Below, piece by piece: positions 24,362 to 34,514 of a stretch of DNA of 38,673 bases; position 1 is the stretch's first letter, and every line of letters begins with the position of its first letter. The translations under genes and the position numbers were made by a program. Source of the stretch: Rostrohypoxylon terebratum (lineage: Eukaryota > Ascomycota > Sordariomycetes > Xylariales > Hypoxylaceae); assembly GCA_022497145.1 (NCBI GenBank), contig MU386029.1, forward strand, positions 1 to 38,673, written 5' to 3'. Under the pieces are notes generated by a model that was not told where the DNA came from, searched no databases, and was given only the letters and a program-made list of their open reading frames with translations.

Positions 24362-25159
24362 GCCTTGTCTGCGGGGTCTTTCCCCTTTTCTTTCCTTTTT
24401 TTTTCGTCTGTGCGAAAAAAGGGGGAAATAGAAACAGGGGTGGTTTATTGATGTCGAGACCGTGGTAGGTTGGACGAAACACGTGCCCGACGATCTAAGG
24501 TTTTGTTTTGAGACGCGTCGATGAAGAGGCGGTGGCTCGGTGATATCCCGCTGTGTCTAACCAAGGAACGTTGGTCTCCCTATTCGGCGAGTGGCTACGG
24601 CAATGTTCCGCGCTCAATTATTTACCCCGTAGCATATGTATATACATCGGTTAATCGGCTACGTCAAGTCAAAATGAAGAATGCATGGGCCAATTCAGAT
24701 TCGCGATTCAGATTGGGGTTTCCTGACTGTAAAATAGTACTCCTTACACGTATGACTCTGGAGCACAGAGGGGTAAAACATCATCATAATGGAGTCTACA
24801 TTCTAAACAAGCATTTATTACTTAAGCATAGGTAGATGGTCAGATGGTAAGAATGTTGGCGGGGAAAAATGCAAATATATCATATCAGTGTCTGAAATGC
24901 CTCTAACAATTTTGTAGAAAAGATGGCCACAAACTGCCCACGATGGGGGCGACTTGTCCACAGGTCCACAGGTAAAAATTGGCGTTTATACGATTTTGCC
25001 CGGGTATGAAAGATCGTCCGGATCAAACACAAAAAACGTCCACGGCCTCTTCCGCGAGGGCCACGTTGGGCCTGTCTATCTGGATAGCCTAGCTTGACCC
25101 CCCGCTCCGTCTCGACTCATGCTTCCCCTTTGTATATAGGGGGAACCTAGCACATTTCT
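24362..25159. other. Convergent intergenic region (Mis14 and Sec14 3' flanks)
   Basis: No gene is supported; this is expected 3' UTR and terminator DNA for the two facing genes. The open frame at 24521-24835 has no motif. Confidence 0.55.
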
Positions 25160-26476
25160 CTACGCGGCGGCCGGGGCCTTGGCCTCAGCACCTTCCACAG
25201 CGACATCAGCATCGGCGGCGGCAGTTGCACCTGCGCCACTGACGATCTCCGACGGCTTGTTCTCAATCGTATCGCCCTTCTTCTCCCACCAGGCAGGCTT
25301 GGCGAACTCGGCATCACACCAAGGACCCGCATTGCTCAGCGAGCAACCTCCTTCACACTGGCAAGTACCACCAAACTCCTTGGGAAGGTTCTCGGCGGGG
25401 ATCTGGCTCAGGAGCTCCTTCTGGTAGTTGCCGCCTAGAACGTGAATCTTCTCAACCGTCACGGGGTCCAGAAGGGGTCGGATCATGCGCCAAACACCGG
25501 TAAAGAGCCAGTTGGTGTTGATGAGGTACATGCGACCTAAACGCTCCGGGTAGTAGTTTTGGCTCATACCGGAGGCTTCTTGAATGTAGCCGAAGACCTG
25601 GCGCGCATTGCCGAAACCGACACCGTTGAAGTCCATAATGGTGCAAGACGTCTCGAGAAGCTGGCCGGCCTTGCGCGAGCAAGCAGGCAATCGAGGGTCA
25701 GCCATTTTTTCGTATTCGACAGCTAGGTTAAGTAGCATGTGTTCGTATTCGAGGCCTTCGTTCTTCATGGCGACGATGTCGATCTTTCCGAGCTGTTCGA
25801 TGTAGACTGGTCGACCATCCTTTCATAGCATTGTAAGCACAGGAACGTATCCCCGCGGTATCAGGGAGAGGAATTCCATACCTTGTCCGTCTTGTGGTAG
25901 TATTGGGGGTAGTATTTGGAGATTTTCCTCTTGAAGGAACCATCCTTGTCCCACTCGCTTATCTCCTCGTCGAGGTTGAAGGTCTTGCCGTCGATCTTGA
26001 GGGGCTGCCCTGCGTATAGGATGGTCTTCCGCCAGTTTTCGCAATCGACGAACCTTCATAGCCAGGGTCAGTCTATCAGTTCCATACCAATATTCACTTC
26101 ATTTCTGGAATATCTTTCCAACCCGGCGGAGGAGGCTCACATTTTCTTGGCCAAGTTAACATCGAACTTTCGGGCTCGTAGGAAACGCAACTATATACCC
26201 CCAAATGATATGTTAGCATAAAGCACAATTCCTTCTTTCGATGGACATATGGATGGATTCTGATGGAATTTCTGTAATCCGAGAACAATTGCCTTCAAGG
26301 GCACATACCAATGTCAGAGTATCTAGTCGCTTGGTGTAGCCCTCGGTCTCGAGCATCATACGTAGTTGATGAACTTGTGCCTGCTGGGCGTCGGTCAAGT
26401 GGCCTGGGTGCCCTGGCTTGGCTACGGGAGCCTTGGTAGGGTAGTCATAGTTGTCATACTTGGGATCCAACTCCAT
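25160..26476 (-). CDS. SEC14: Sec14-type phosphatidylinositol/phosphatidylcholine transfer protein
   Basis: Sec14 exchanges PI and PC and keeps Golgi lipid composition suited to secretion. Four exons run 26476-26309, 26190-26141, 26053-25882 and 25819-25160, giving 349 aa. The CRAL-TRIO N-terminal domain spans LTDAQQAQVHQLR to LRFLRARKFDVNLAKKM. The lipid-binding SEC14 domain includes PQYYHKTDKDGRPVYIEQLG, TIMDFNGVGFGNARQVFGYI, NYYPERLGRMYLINTNWLF and the LLSQIPAENLPKEFGGTCQC end. A Cys-rich tail (CQCEGGCSLSNAGPWCD) common in filamentous fungi is followed by an Ala-rich extension of about 30 residues. All introns have GT-AG ends and phases agree. The ATG at 26476 begins the conserved MELDPKYDNYDYP N-terminus. 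The gene appears intact. Confidence 0.95.
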
Positions 26477-27849
26477 TGTTGATGATTGTTGCTGCGATTT
26501 CTTTCGAAATCGGGCAGTTCAAGGATGTGGTATTTCTGATCAAGACTCAAGACTAAGCGATGCGGTGGACTAGCGTATTTTATCCAGGTACACGAGCAAT
26601 GGAGGAGGGGAGTTATTGGACAAGTTATTGGACAAGTTAGTTGGCAAAAAAAGACAAGGTCAAGAAATGTTGTATTAAGGAATATTTTAAAAGAAGTTGG
26701 AATTGTCGGTCGTAGATAGGACTTTTGTATTTGTAGCGTGGGTTTTGTAGTTGGTAGGTGGGTAGGTGGGTAAAAGTGGTCAATCGGTTCGTTGTCCTTA
26801 GCAAGCAAGCAGTAAAAAAAAAGTCGGGGCTTTGGTTATTTGGTTGCCACTAGCCTGTAGACTGCTAGTGTACTCCAGGGCTGTATCCAGTGAGTGCTAA
26901 GCCCTTAGAGATTTTGAGACTCGATACTTGCCTAAAGCTGTCCAGGTGTTAGGTTCTTAGGTGCTACTAGGTGCTACATGGTGCCTAGGAAGGTGCTGAT
27001 TGCCCCCAAATGCTCCCCCCAAAAGTGGCGGCGTTTGATTGCGGGCATGTCCAAGTGGGACATCGTCATTGGTGCGCAGCGGTGAGATCTGGGGACCCAA
27101 AACTTTAATCACGCTTCTAAGCTTCCTGGAAGCCCTGGTCGCTGCCCCGGTCGTCTGGTCGCCTATCGCCTGCCACCTCTTCCACTGCCTGCTGCTATGT
27201 AGGTACAACGTAAACCCCAGCAAAAAACCCAGCCAAAAAGCCCTCTCCAAACTTACATAATCCAGGGGTCCCCTTACCGTCCTGCCGTCTCAGCCACTTA
27301 CATTACGTTACGTCCAATGTTCAACCACTGGTTGTACCTGCTTGTAGCCTATGACATCTGCGTTTGCGCGTCATGGAACCAAAGTACTATGTAGAAATTA
27401 CCATTCAAGGCTTAAGATTCAGATAAAATTACGCGGTACATTTGAGGTATACGGATTTATACATATTATGCGTGGATGTGTATGTTTATGTGAAAAATGC
27501 GAGTAATAATAAATCATCTTTCCTCCTACGATGTAATTCACCTCAGTAACTTTAGGGATGTAATCATGGTAATCGTCACTCATGGTGCATGGATAATTTA
27601 GACCGAGGGTTCAATATTGCGTCATCACCTGCACTGTGTAAGATCTGCTAGGTAAACATCCATTACAGGTTGGCTGGCAGGCTGGTCGAAGTGGTCGGTA
27701 TTGGTAAATCAGGACACATGTGCCAATCTACGACATCCGATACGGCAATCTGGTCGTCGTCCTGGCCACGGAGGGTGAATGCTGACCGCAATCGTCTAGT
27801 CCTAATCCTAGTTCATCTGGCTGAGCTGATCACCGAAGAAAGTAGGACT
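26477..27849. other. Intergenic region upstream of Sec14
   Basis: No gene is supported. The first few hundred bases left of 26900 are pyrimidine/purine-biased (GTAGGTGG repeats at about 26752-26770, an A-run at 26815-26822) and probably form the Sec14 promoter and 5' UTR. Short GGTGCTAC repeats lie at 26961-26985. Confidence 0.5.
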
Positions 27850-28878
27850 TCATCCGTTTGGCTGGTCGACGTCTCCGGTCCCTTTCCCTTTCCCTTTGCC
27901 TTCGCCTTCTTCTTCCGCCTTTTCTTTTCGTTTCTGCACCACGTCCCAATTGTACACTCGTGCTATTGCGACCTCCATAGTCTAACGGCAAAGTTAGTTT
28001 GCATGACTAGATACCTTTGGCCGAAGAAGGCTCGAGTAAGACACCTACCGTTATCTGCTCTCTCAGAAAATCCAAGTCTTCCTCACAGTTCGAGTAGCTT
28101 TGCTTCGCAGCAGATAACTTGGATGTGAGAAGTGCCTGAGCTTCTTCGATGGGATATGCCAACATGACATTCGCCTGTGCATTGTTTGTTCCCTATCAGT
28201 CAAATGACCCCATGATTGTTATAATGTCTGTTGAAACATACACCTAGCCACAGATACACCTCATCGGTTGGTGGTATTGACGCTTTCGCGTACAAGGTGT
28301 CGTTGAGTTCGAACGTCGTCTCGATCGGATCCGATTCTCCCTAGAGCAATGAGATTTAGCCAACAGCTCTTGCCGAGCTATCCGAGCTATCATTGGAGCC
28401 GCATACTGTTCTTGTTTTGAGAAAATTGACTGTCTCTAGGGTCTTTTCGATATCGGGCATCTTGTCCTTCAGGCCCGCTATTCTTCTCTGCAGATTCAAC
28501 TCCATGAATTGATACTTCCTACGCTCGATTCCTAACATCAGCAAGTATTCGACGCAAACTCAGACAAGGTTTCGAGTGTCTTATTTCGATGAAATGATTA
28601 TGGGTCGTATATCGCTTTCTAAGTAGTGGAGGCGAGTTGAAAATTATCTGGACATACGAGATCATCTCCTGAAAGCTGCGAAGGGTCGACTGTACATCGT
28701 CTCTGGTGGTGACATAATCTTCGACCTTATCGACAAATGGTGCATAGGGAATGCCCCTTGGGTTTGTTGGCGCAGCATCCTTTCTAAGTAATGAGCACAA
28801 CGTTAGTTAGGTTTGGGGAATCGTGAGAATTGTTTTGGTCTCGTACTGGGCAGCTGGCTCTTTGCCTTTGGCCGACAT
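27850..28878 (-). CDS. PAC10: Prefoldin subunit 3 (Gim2/Pac10, VBP1-like)
   Basis: Prefoldin is a jellyfish-shaped hexamer that passes nascent actin and tubulin to the CCT chaperonin; subunit 3 is one of the two alpha-type subunits. Six exons were assembled: 28878-28847, 28783-28658, 28518-28407, 28340-28242, 28174-28049 and 27981-27850, giving 208 aa. Recognisable family segments in order are PTNPRGIPYAPFVDKVEDYV, SKYQFMELNLQRRIAGLKDK, FELNDTLYAKASIPPTDEVY-LWLG, ANVMLAYPIEEAQALL and NCEEDLDFLREQIT with EVAIARVYNWDVVQKRKEK. The central beta-hairpin region is flanked by two coiled-coil helices. The tail is Lys/Gly/Glu-rich. All exon joins keep frame and use GT-AG ends. The short first exon (MSAKGKEPAAQ) is the weakest part of the model. 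Confidence 0.92.
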
Positions 28879-30769
28879 ATTGTCTGTAGGATGCAGAGAT
28901 TCTTAGCACATTGTGGATGCAAGGAAGCAGACGGAGTCAGGAAAACGAACGATGTCGGTGCCGGTGTTGATGCGTGGAGGCCGAGTGCAGCTCCAATACA
29001 GAAAATAGAAAAATAATAAATAAAAACAGGTTCTAAGTTCTAGGTGCTAACTTTGGAGCATGGGCCATCTAAAGGCGGGGGAGGCTGAAGCTCACCGTGG
29101 CTCACCGAGGTGAAGGAGGGGTAGATATGATACGAATGTATGAAGTACGAATTGCACGTCTTCACCAAAACTGCGGCATAAAGTTATGCGACATTATGAC
29201 GGTGAAGACTGCCCGTCTAAGGCTTAACCTACCTAGTAGTAGCTTAGGACCACATATAATTACTGTGTATTTTCCCGCATTTCACATATCTATCACAAAT
29301 TAATAATATAGCCTTCTGACCTCTATGCGGTGCCCGAACTGCAACAGCATGAGAGGTATGCTGGCTGTTATAAACTCTTTTTACTCTATGTCTTGTAGCT
29401 TCTGATGGCTACAGCTGATGAGGGCTACGCTCCCGATCAGAGCCTCCGTATTTCATGTCTAAAGGACGGCCTATTGGGCCCCCTCTCAAACCTTCCTCAC
29501 AGTCGGCACATACATGCTTGGGAAAAGTTGCATATGTCACTTCCTACATCAGAGCCTTCGCACCGTGCTCAAAGCAAACGGCGATCCGATTTCAGCATAC
29601 GATGGGCGTCCTGGCTCCTGAGACATGGGCATAGTGGTGTGAAGTACGACATCTGCATCTCCGGCGGGGCTGCCCTATAAAATAAGGCTCTGGCATACAT
29701 CTGTATGCCGGTACATTTGCAAGGCTCCTGAATTGTCTGTAGCAGTACCGGTACGTGGTGCTTCATGCGAAGAGCAATACGGGAGGTTGCATGTCCATTT
29801 CGTCCCAGGTCGAGATCTCGGCGGGATTCAGACGATTGCAGTATACAAACGAAGGTTTCTAGTGATCCATGGAACCCTCATTTTGTTACACTGCGGACAC
29901 TGGTCTGAATTATCACAAGGTGCGTTCCGTATAAGACGTCTAAGGTTTAACGTCGGGATCCAAATTCGGGGGGACGATAACATGAGGGTATTATGTACGT
30001 GCGGTGTCTTCGTCTGGGCCACTTCCAGAGATGAGTTGCAAAGTGCCTTAGTAGCAGGTAGGTGGAAGGATTCTCAAGACAGAAGACATCTTCGTGGCTC
30101 AAAGAGTCGCAAATGAAGATGAGCGCGATGTGAACCTGGAAATATATATTAATAATAATGCGACGCCTAATCCAGCGATATAATTATAGGTAATTACTGC
30201 CAAGGGGTAACCTGTTGTAATACGGAATAGTCCGTTTTCTACGTTTTGGGAAAGAATGTGGCGTACATGCTAAGCATACCAAGCCTGATTTGTCGAGAGG
30301 CGGCATCTATGGATGGACGGAGGGGTCAGTGTAGTGGCTTACCTAGGTAAGTACCTACCTTGGTCCTTAGGTCCTTAGTACCTACCTCGTCGCGTGCATG
30401 TCACGCTGCGACACTAGGGGCGGTGCCTACCCGCCTACATCTAGTGGTCTGATCCTGTTCAGTGTTTGGAAGTGTCGATTGAATTGACCTAGGTCCTAGG
30501 TATTAGGTATTGAATGATGAGAGCAGGAACGATGCAGTTGTAGATGGATTTGAGTTGGAAGTACATTTGAGATTACTACTACTGTCAATTTCTTGTCCGT
30601 TCCGACTTAAAAGGGGATGCGGCATTCCTATCTACACTAAATTCCACTCACTTCTCTAATCGTCATCATACCCATACACAACCCATACACATACACATAA
30701 ATTGCGTCGTCCTTGCCCCCTTCAAGAAACATATCAATCTCCCCGGTGTTACGAACTGGATTAATAATA
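28879..30769. other. Intergenic region with short palindromic repeats
   Basis: No gene is supported in 1.9 kb. CCTAGGTAAG/ACCTACCTAGG-type repeats cluster at about 30340-30510. Open frames at 29405-29680 and 29733-30116 contain no motif and show no intron joins. The last 200 bases are probably the promoter and 5' UTR of the alpha/beta hydrolase, with CCCATACACA-type repeats at 30670-30700. Confidence 0.5.
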
Positions 30770-31676
30770 ATGGGTCAAGGTCCTTCTCATGAAGAGGTGA
30801 AACTCGAGACTAGAGTCGAAGACCCGACCAATGGCGAGGAGCCTCACGGGCTTGCTCTCATCGCTCACGGAAGACTCGGCGGGACATTTGACCAACCTGC
30901 TGTTCGTCTTCTCGCCGACTATCTCCGAGATAAGAGACAGATGAGGGTCGTGACCTGGAACGCAAGGGGAATGGGCCAAAGTGAGGGCAAAAATGAGTGG
31001 ATAGACTTCGGCGTATGGATAGGAGAGCCCGGGATTGGTGATTATCAAGTACGACCTCTTTCCCTCCCTCTAACTCACTAAATTTAACAGACCCGACTCG
31101 AGTCCCCAACCTCGCTAACTTTTATGTAGCGGATGCTACGGGAATCCATGACCGAATATGTCAAGAATTTCCCGGATGCTAATGATATCCCGCTCTTTAT
31201 ATGTGTATGGCTCTTCTAAACATCTCTCCAAACTGCTCGTATGACTGATAGAACCCCAGGGTTATTCGGCAGGTGCTATATTTGCTGGCTGTTCACGCCC
31301 AAGTCCATCTTACCCTCAGTTCTCCCCAGCTCGCTATATCTTGATATCATACCCCGTGGATTTCAGCCCTTTCATTGGCTTTCACAAGACTGGATCCTAC
31401 TATCGCGCCGTAGAAGCCCTAGTACAGGGGCATGGGTGGGAAAACCTTCCTCCTGAGTTTCAAGGTAGAGAACCAGATATAACTGGTGTTCTCACAATAA
31501 CAGGCCAGTTCGAGGCACTGTTCTATCACGTCTGGACTGGTATTCTAGGGAGCAAGAATGCCCGAAACGCATTGACACAGGTCATCGTTCCCGGAGCCGG
31601 ACATGATTGGAATGGCAAAGCACACTGCATTGTCGAGGAGGTGGATAAATGGCTCCCCGCGCATTGGGGGAATTGA
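30770..31676 (+). CDS. Small alpha/beta hydrolase (GxSxG serine hydrolase)
   Basis: Three exons (30770-31048, 31130-31204, 31260-31676) join in frame to 256 aa. The fold is shown by ALIAHGRLGGTFDQP with the HG oxyanion-hole segment (about residues 28-42), a VVTWNARGMGQSEG strand-turn, and the nucleophile elbow GYSAG, with Ser at residue 121 immediately after the second intron. The catalytic His is probably H233 in PGAGHDWNG; the acid could be E203 (GQFEALF) or a nearby Asp. The family resembles small fungal esterases or dienelactone-hydrolase-like enzymes, and the substrate is unknown. No signal peptide is visible, so it is probably cytosolic. It lies about 0.4 kb from the UstYa gene in convergent orientation, so membership of the peptide cluster is possible but unproven. 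The start chosen is the first ATG; a frame extension upstream has no ATG. Confidence 0.82.
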
Positions 31677-32055
31677 TGAAGTGGACATTGTACACAAGAC
31701 TTGGCGTTACTATCAACTGTATGGGATTCCTGGCGGTAAGTGTGTTTGGATATTGGGAATTTGATGTGTTCTACAGCGATACCTATTGAATCGACGTCTC
31801 GGGACTTTCGGCAACGCCTAGGATAAGTAGCTACCTAGGTATCTTCGAATTACGACTTCCATTTCGCCGCATTCAACTGTTTTTTAAGTAAGCTTCCAAG
31901 AATTCCCTACGTTACATAGTCTAAACTGGTCATAACTTAACCTAAAAGTCTTACTATGATAATTTAATCAATTTATCCTGTCAGGTTTCTTTCTCCTTAC
32001 CCTTATTACAACATACACCCCCGGATGTCTTGGCTTAGTAAGATGTTGGATCGTT
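31677..32055. other. Convergent intergenic region between hydrolase and UstYa genes
   Basis: No gene is supported; this is the 3' flank of both genes, with a CTACCTAGGTA motif near 31830. Confidence 0.5.
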
Positions 32056-33200
32056 CTACGCACCGTTTTCGCGAGCCCGCAACATGCGCCTGTTGCCTTC
32101 GCGAATTCCCATGGCTATCAATTCTTCAGGGCGTTCACCATCCGTACCAATGGCGTGCTCGGGGTCGGCAGCGCCAACACCATCATAGCGTCCCTCAGGG
32201 AACGGTACCCCTTAGCACATTGTCAGCTCTATACCATGTATTTGAGGGGAAGAGTCATGGAAGTATTACCTAGATACGGATGGACCAAGAGTCCCGGCTG
32301 CATAAGATCTACAGACCTCTCCTTTTGCCACTCATAGAGTTTATCCCAGTTGGTACACTCATGTACGTTCTGGAAGTCGGCGGCTGGGAATACCGAGGTT
32401 GGTTCCCAAGTCATCGTAATCATGGACACATCGGCGTGGCACATGACGGACTGGCGGAGGATTTCTAGACAGTGGTCTAGATGGGTCTAGAATTAGCAAG
32501 GGCTTATTCAGAGTGACGAAATGGGCTTACCGTTGTGTAGCCAGTTCAACCGACGGTCTTCTTCGGTGATGTTAGGGAAGTAGTAGTCGCTGAACCAGTA
32601 CTGGCGAAGTCGTTTCTGATATCACGGGTTAGTCGAATACCCACCGAGGCAGTTACCAACGATTTATCTCAGACTCACAATGCAGTGTAGCTCATGAACG
32701 ACACTCAACTCTACCCAATAGCTGTCTTCCTCGCCAGGCATCGGGATAGAAGTCTTGTTGATCTTTCTCAGGTCTTCTCCGGTCACTCGGATGTTGGAGT
32801 ACTGTAGAAGCTCTTTCCACGCTTTGTCGACTTCGGGGGATGGCGGACCTTGGTAGGGTGATACAATTCTCAGCTGCCCTTGATATTCCATGGGTTCTTT
32901 CACCACGGCTTCATAGGCAGGTGAGTACACAGTATGTTGGTACGATTTGGCAGCGATGATTCCACGCTTAATCAAAATAGCATAGATGACTGTGTAAGTG
33001 GCTAAGATGAAGAGATGGAAGATGGGCCAGAGCCACCTCCCGGGCTTTGAGCCTTCATGGAAAGATTTCTTCTCATGACTGATGAAACCTTCTGTTGGCG
33101 AGGTGATGGAGTCGGAGTCTCGATACTGGGCTTCCTCTTCCTTCACTACCGGCTGGTAGGAGGTTGTCTTCTTAGCAAACGATGAAAATAAGCCCGCCAT
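32056..33200 (-). CDS. UstYa-family (DUF3328) membrane oxidase
   Basis: UstYa-family proteins oxidise and cyclise core residues in fungal ribosomal peptides such as ustiloxins, phomopsins and asperipin. Four exons run 33200-32679, 32615-32531, 32476-32270 and 32210-32056, giving 322 aa. A cytosolic N-terminus of about 56 residues is followed by one transmembrane helix (57-77, WLWPIFHLFILATYTVIYAIL) and an ectodomain. Both family-defining HxxHC motifs are present: HELHC at 169-173 and HNDHC at 201-205, the latter rebuilt across intron 2. The following LEILRQSVMCHADVSM and the TWEP region also fit the family. Exon 4 adds an acidic and charged tail (VPFPEGRYDG to RARENGA). The nearest gene on its 5' side is the repeat-peptide precursor, transcribed away from it, which suggests that peptide as substrate (inference). 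I see no disruption. Confidence 0.92.
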
Positions 33201-34514
33201 AGTTGATGCCCATCGGAAAACAGAATTCGGCGCGCGCAGTGAGGAGTCTGGAATGTATAAGCTTGCTTACCTTGAGCAGAATGCGTTCCTAGGCTCGGAC
33301 ACAAGGTCTTCCGAGCAGATGCCTTACGTGGAAGAGTCCACTTTCGGAAGTGTCTGGACTCGTTCCCTCAGCTAGGCCTGAAGATCTGCATGTGAAAGTG
33401 CTATGGGAACCCGGTCCCGATCCATTATCTATCAGCATCGGTAGTCATGATTCGACGAAGAGCTGCATGGAAACCTTCGAATTGCGGAGCGGAGCTTTTG
33501 ATACGGGAGAACTAGCTAGTGCCGCAACCCTAAGCTGACTGCGTCTACGCGTGGCATTTCCACGAGCAGCCAATTAGGGAAGAGGATCTAATGTTGCAGT
33601 CCAGTCAAGCTTTTCCAGGTCTCTCAGCGGTGTAAGGGTTATGGATTCCCCAGGTTCATGGTAGCCAATCAGGCTGTGTAGGTGTGTCAGATAGACATGT
33701 CACATAGGTATGTCGAATCGAGATCTAGAATAGGCGGTATTCTAGAGGGTTTTTAAATAGCGGCCGACATAAGGCCGCTATCACACGACGAATTGCTCTA
33801 GTTTATCGGTTCATACAGCTCTCTATACTTCCATGGAGGATTATACGAGATACACCGCGGTATGTTAGATCTATCTTCAGCTACCTAGGTAGGTACCCAC
33901 AGATGACTGCGTAGGATTTCTTGGGATCCATATATATATGTGCTTATCCAGTAAGGCTCTTGGGACTACTCCTATTCTAGCAGGCAACAGATTGATATCG
34001 GCATATCTCCATTCATATTGAAGCTGAAGAAAGCTTGCCGAACCTTCGGAATCACGAAAAAAGTCGACAAAGTGTGGATGGCTACGAAATGGCGTAAGTT
34101 TCATGTAGGGTATGCGCTGTCATCATACCACTAATGTATGGAAACACAGTCCTATCACAGAGCTAACCGTTCAGGGATCATCGCGACATGAAGACTGGAA
34201 GAGGTTTGACAGCTATCTCCAAGTAAAATTTTCACGAGCGTGATTTTTCGGCGCATTATGTTTTGGTATCATGCAGACGCCACCATGCATTCTTCGTCTA
34301 GCGGCAAGAGATCACGGCCAGTAAGAGATAGCGAACCAAGAAGATGAATGAATTAGTAACAGTCTAGCCTGGATAGGAGGCAAGTCTAGTTTGGACTTCT
34401 ATAAGTACGTGTATGGCTACTGTAAACACTATGGGTATGACTGAATAAATCCCCAAGCGAACGTCGATGCTTTCCCTTTGCTATAATTACACCAAAATAA
34501 CCTAGACATTCAAG
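33201..34514. promoter_or_regulatory. Shared divergent promoter region of UstYa and peptide precursor
   Basis: This 1.3-kb non-coding stretch lies between the two divergent starts and should hold both promoters. It contains the CGG-N11-CCG palindrome listed separately. A TATAAG at 34400-34405 lies 110 bases upstream of the precursor ATG, and a CTATAATTAC stretch lies at 34481-34490. The open frame at 33350-33538 has no motif. Shared regulation is inferred from arrangement only. Confidence 0.5.
33757..33781. promoter_or_regulatory. Inverted repeat with CGG-N11-CCG, candidate zinc-cluster factor site
   Basis: ATAGCGGCC at 33757-33765 is repeated as its exact reverse complement GGCCGCTAT at 33773-33781, with a 7-base spacer. 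Inside it, CGG and CCG triplets are separated by 11 bases, the type of site bound by Zn2Cys6 dimers that control many fungal clusters. It lies about 560 bp from the UstYa start and 730 bp from the precursor start. No regulator gene is in the window. Confidence 0.5.

Noticed and set aside
29733..30116. 127-codon plus-strand open frame
   Set aside because: No motif and no support from context or splice sites.
30713..30769. Upstream extension of the alpha/beta hydrolase frame
   Set aside because: The extension opens at a TTG and has no ATG; the first ATG is at 30770.
32229..32269. Ending the UstYa protein at the stop after LKYMV
   Set aside because: A donor GTAATA at 32269 and acceptor CTAAG at 32211 join in frame to a 51-codon, protein-like exon 4, which I preferred; confidence in this last exon is moderate.
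32477..32489. Alternative acceptor giving HLDHC as the second UstYa motif
   Set aside because: That acceptor breaks the reading frame from exon 2; the next TAG keeps frame and still gives an HxxHC motif (HNDHC).
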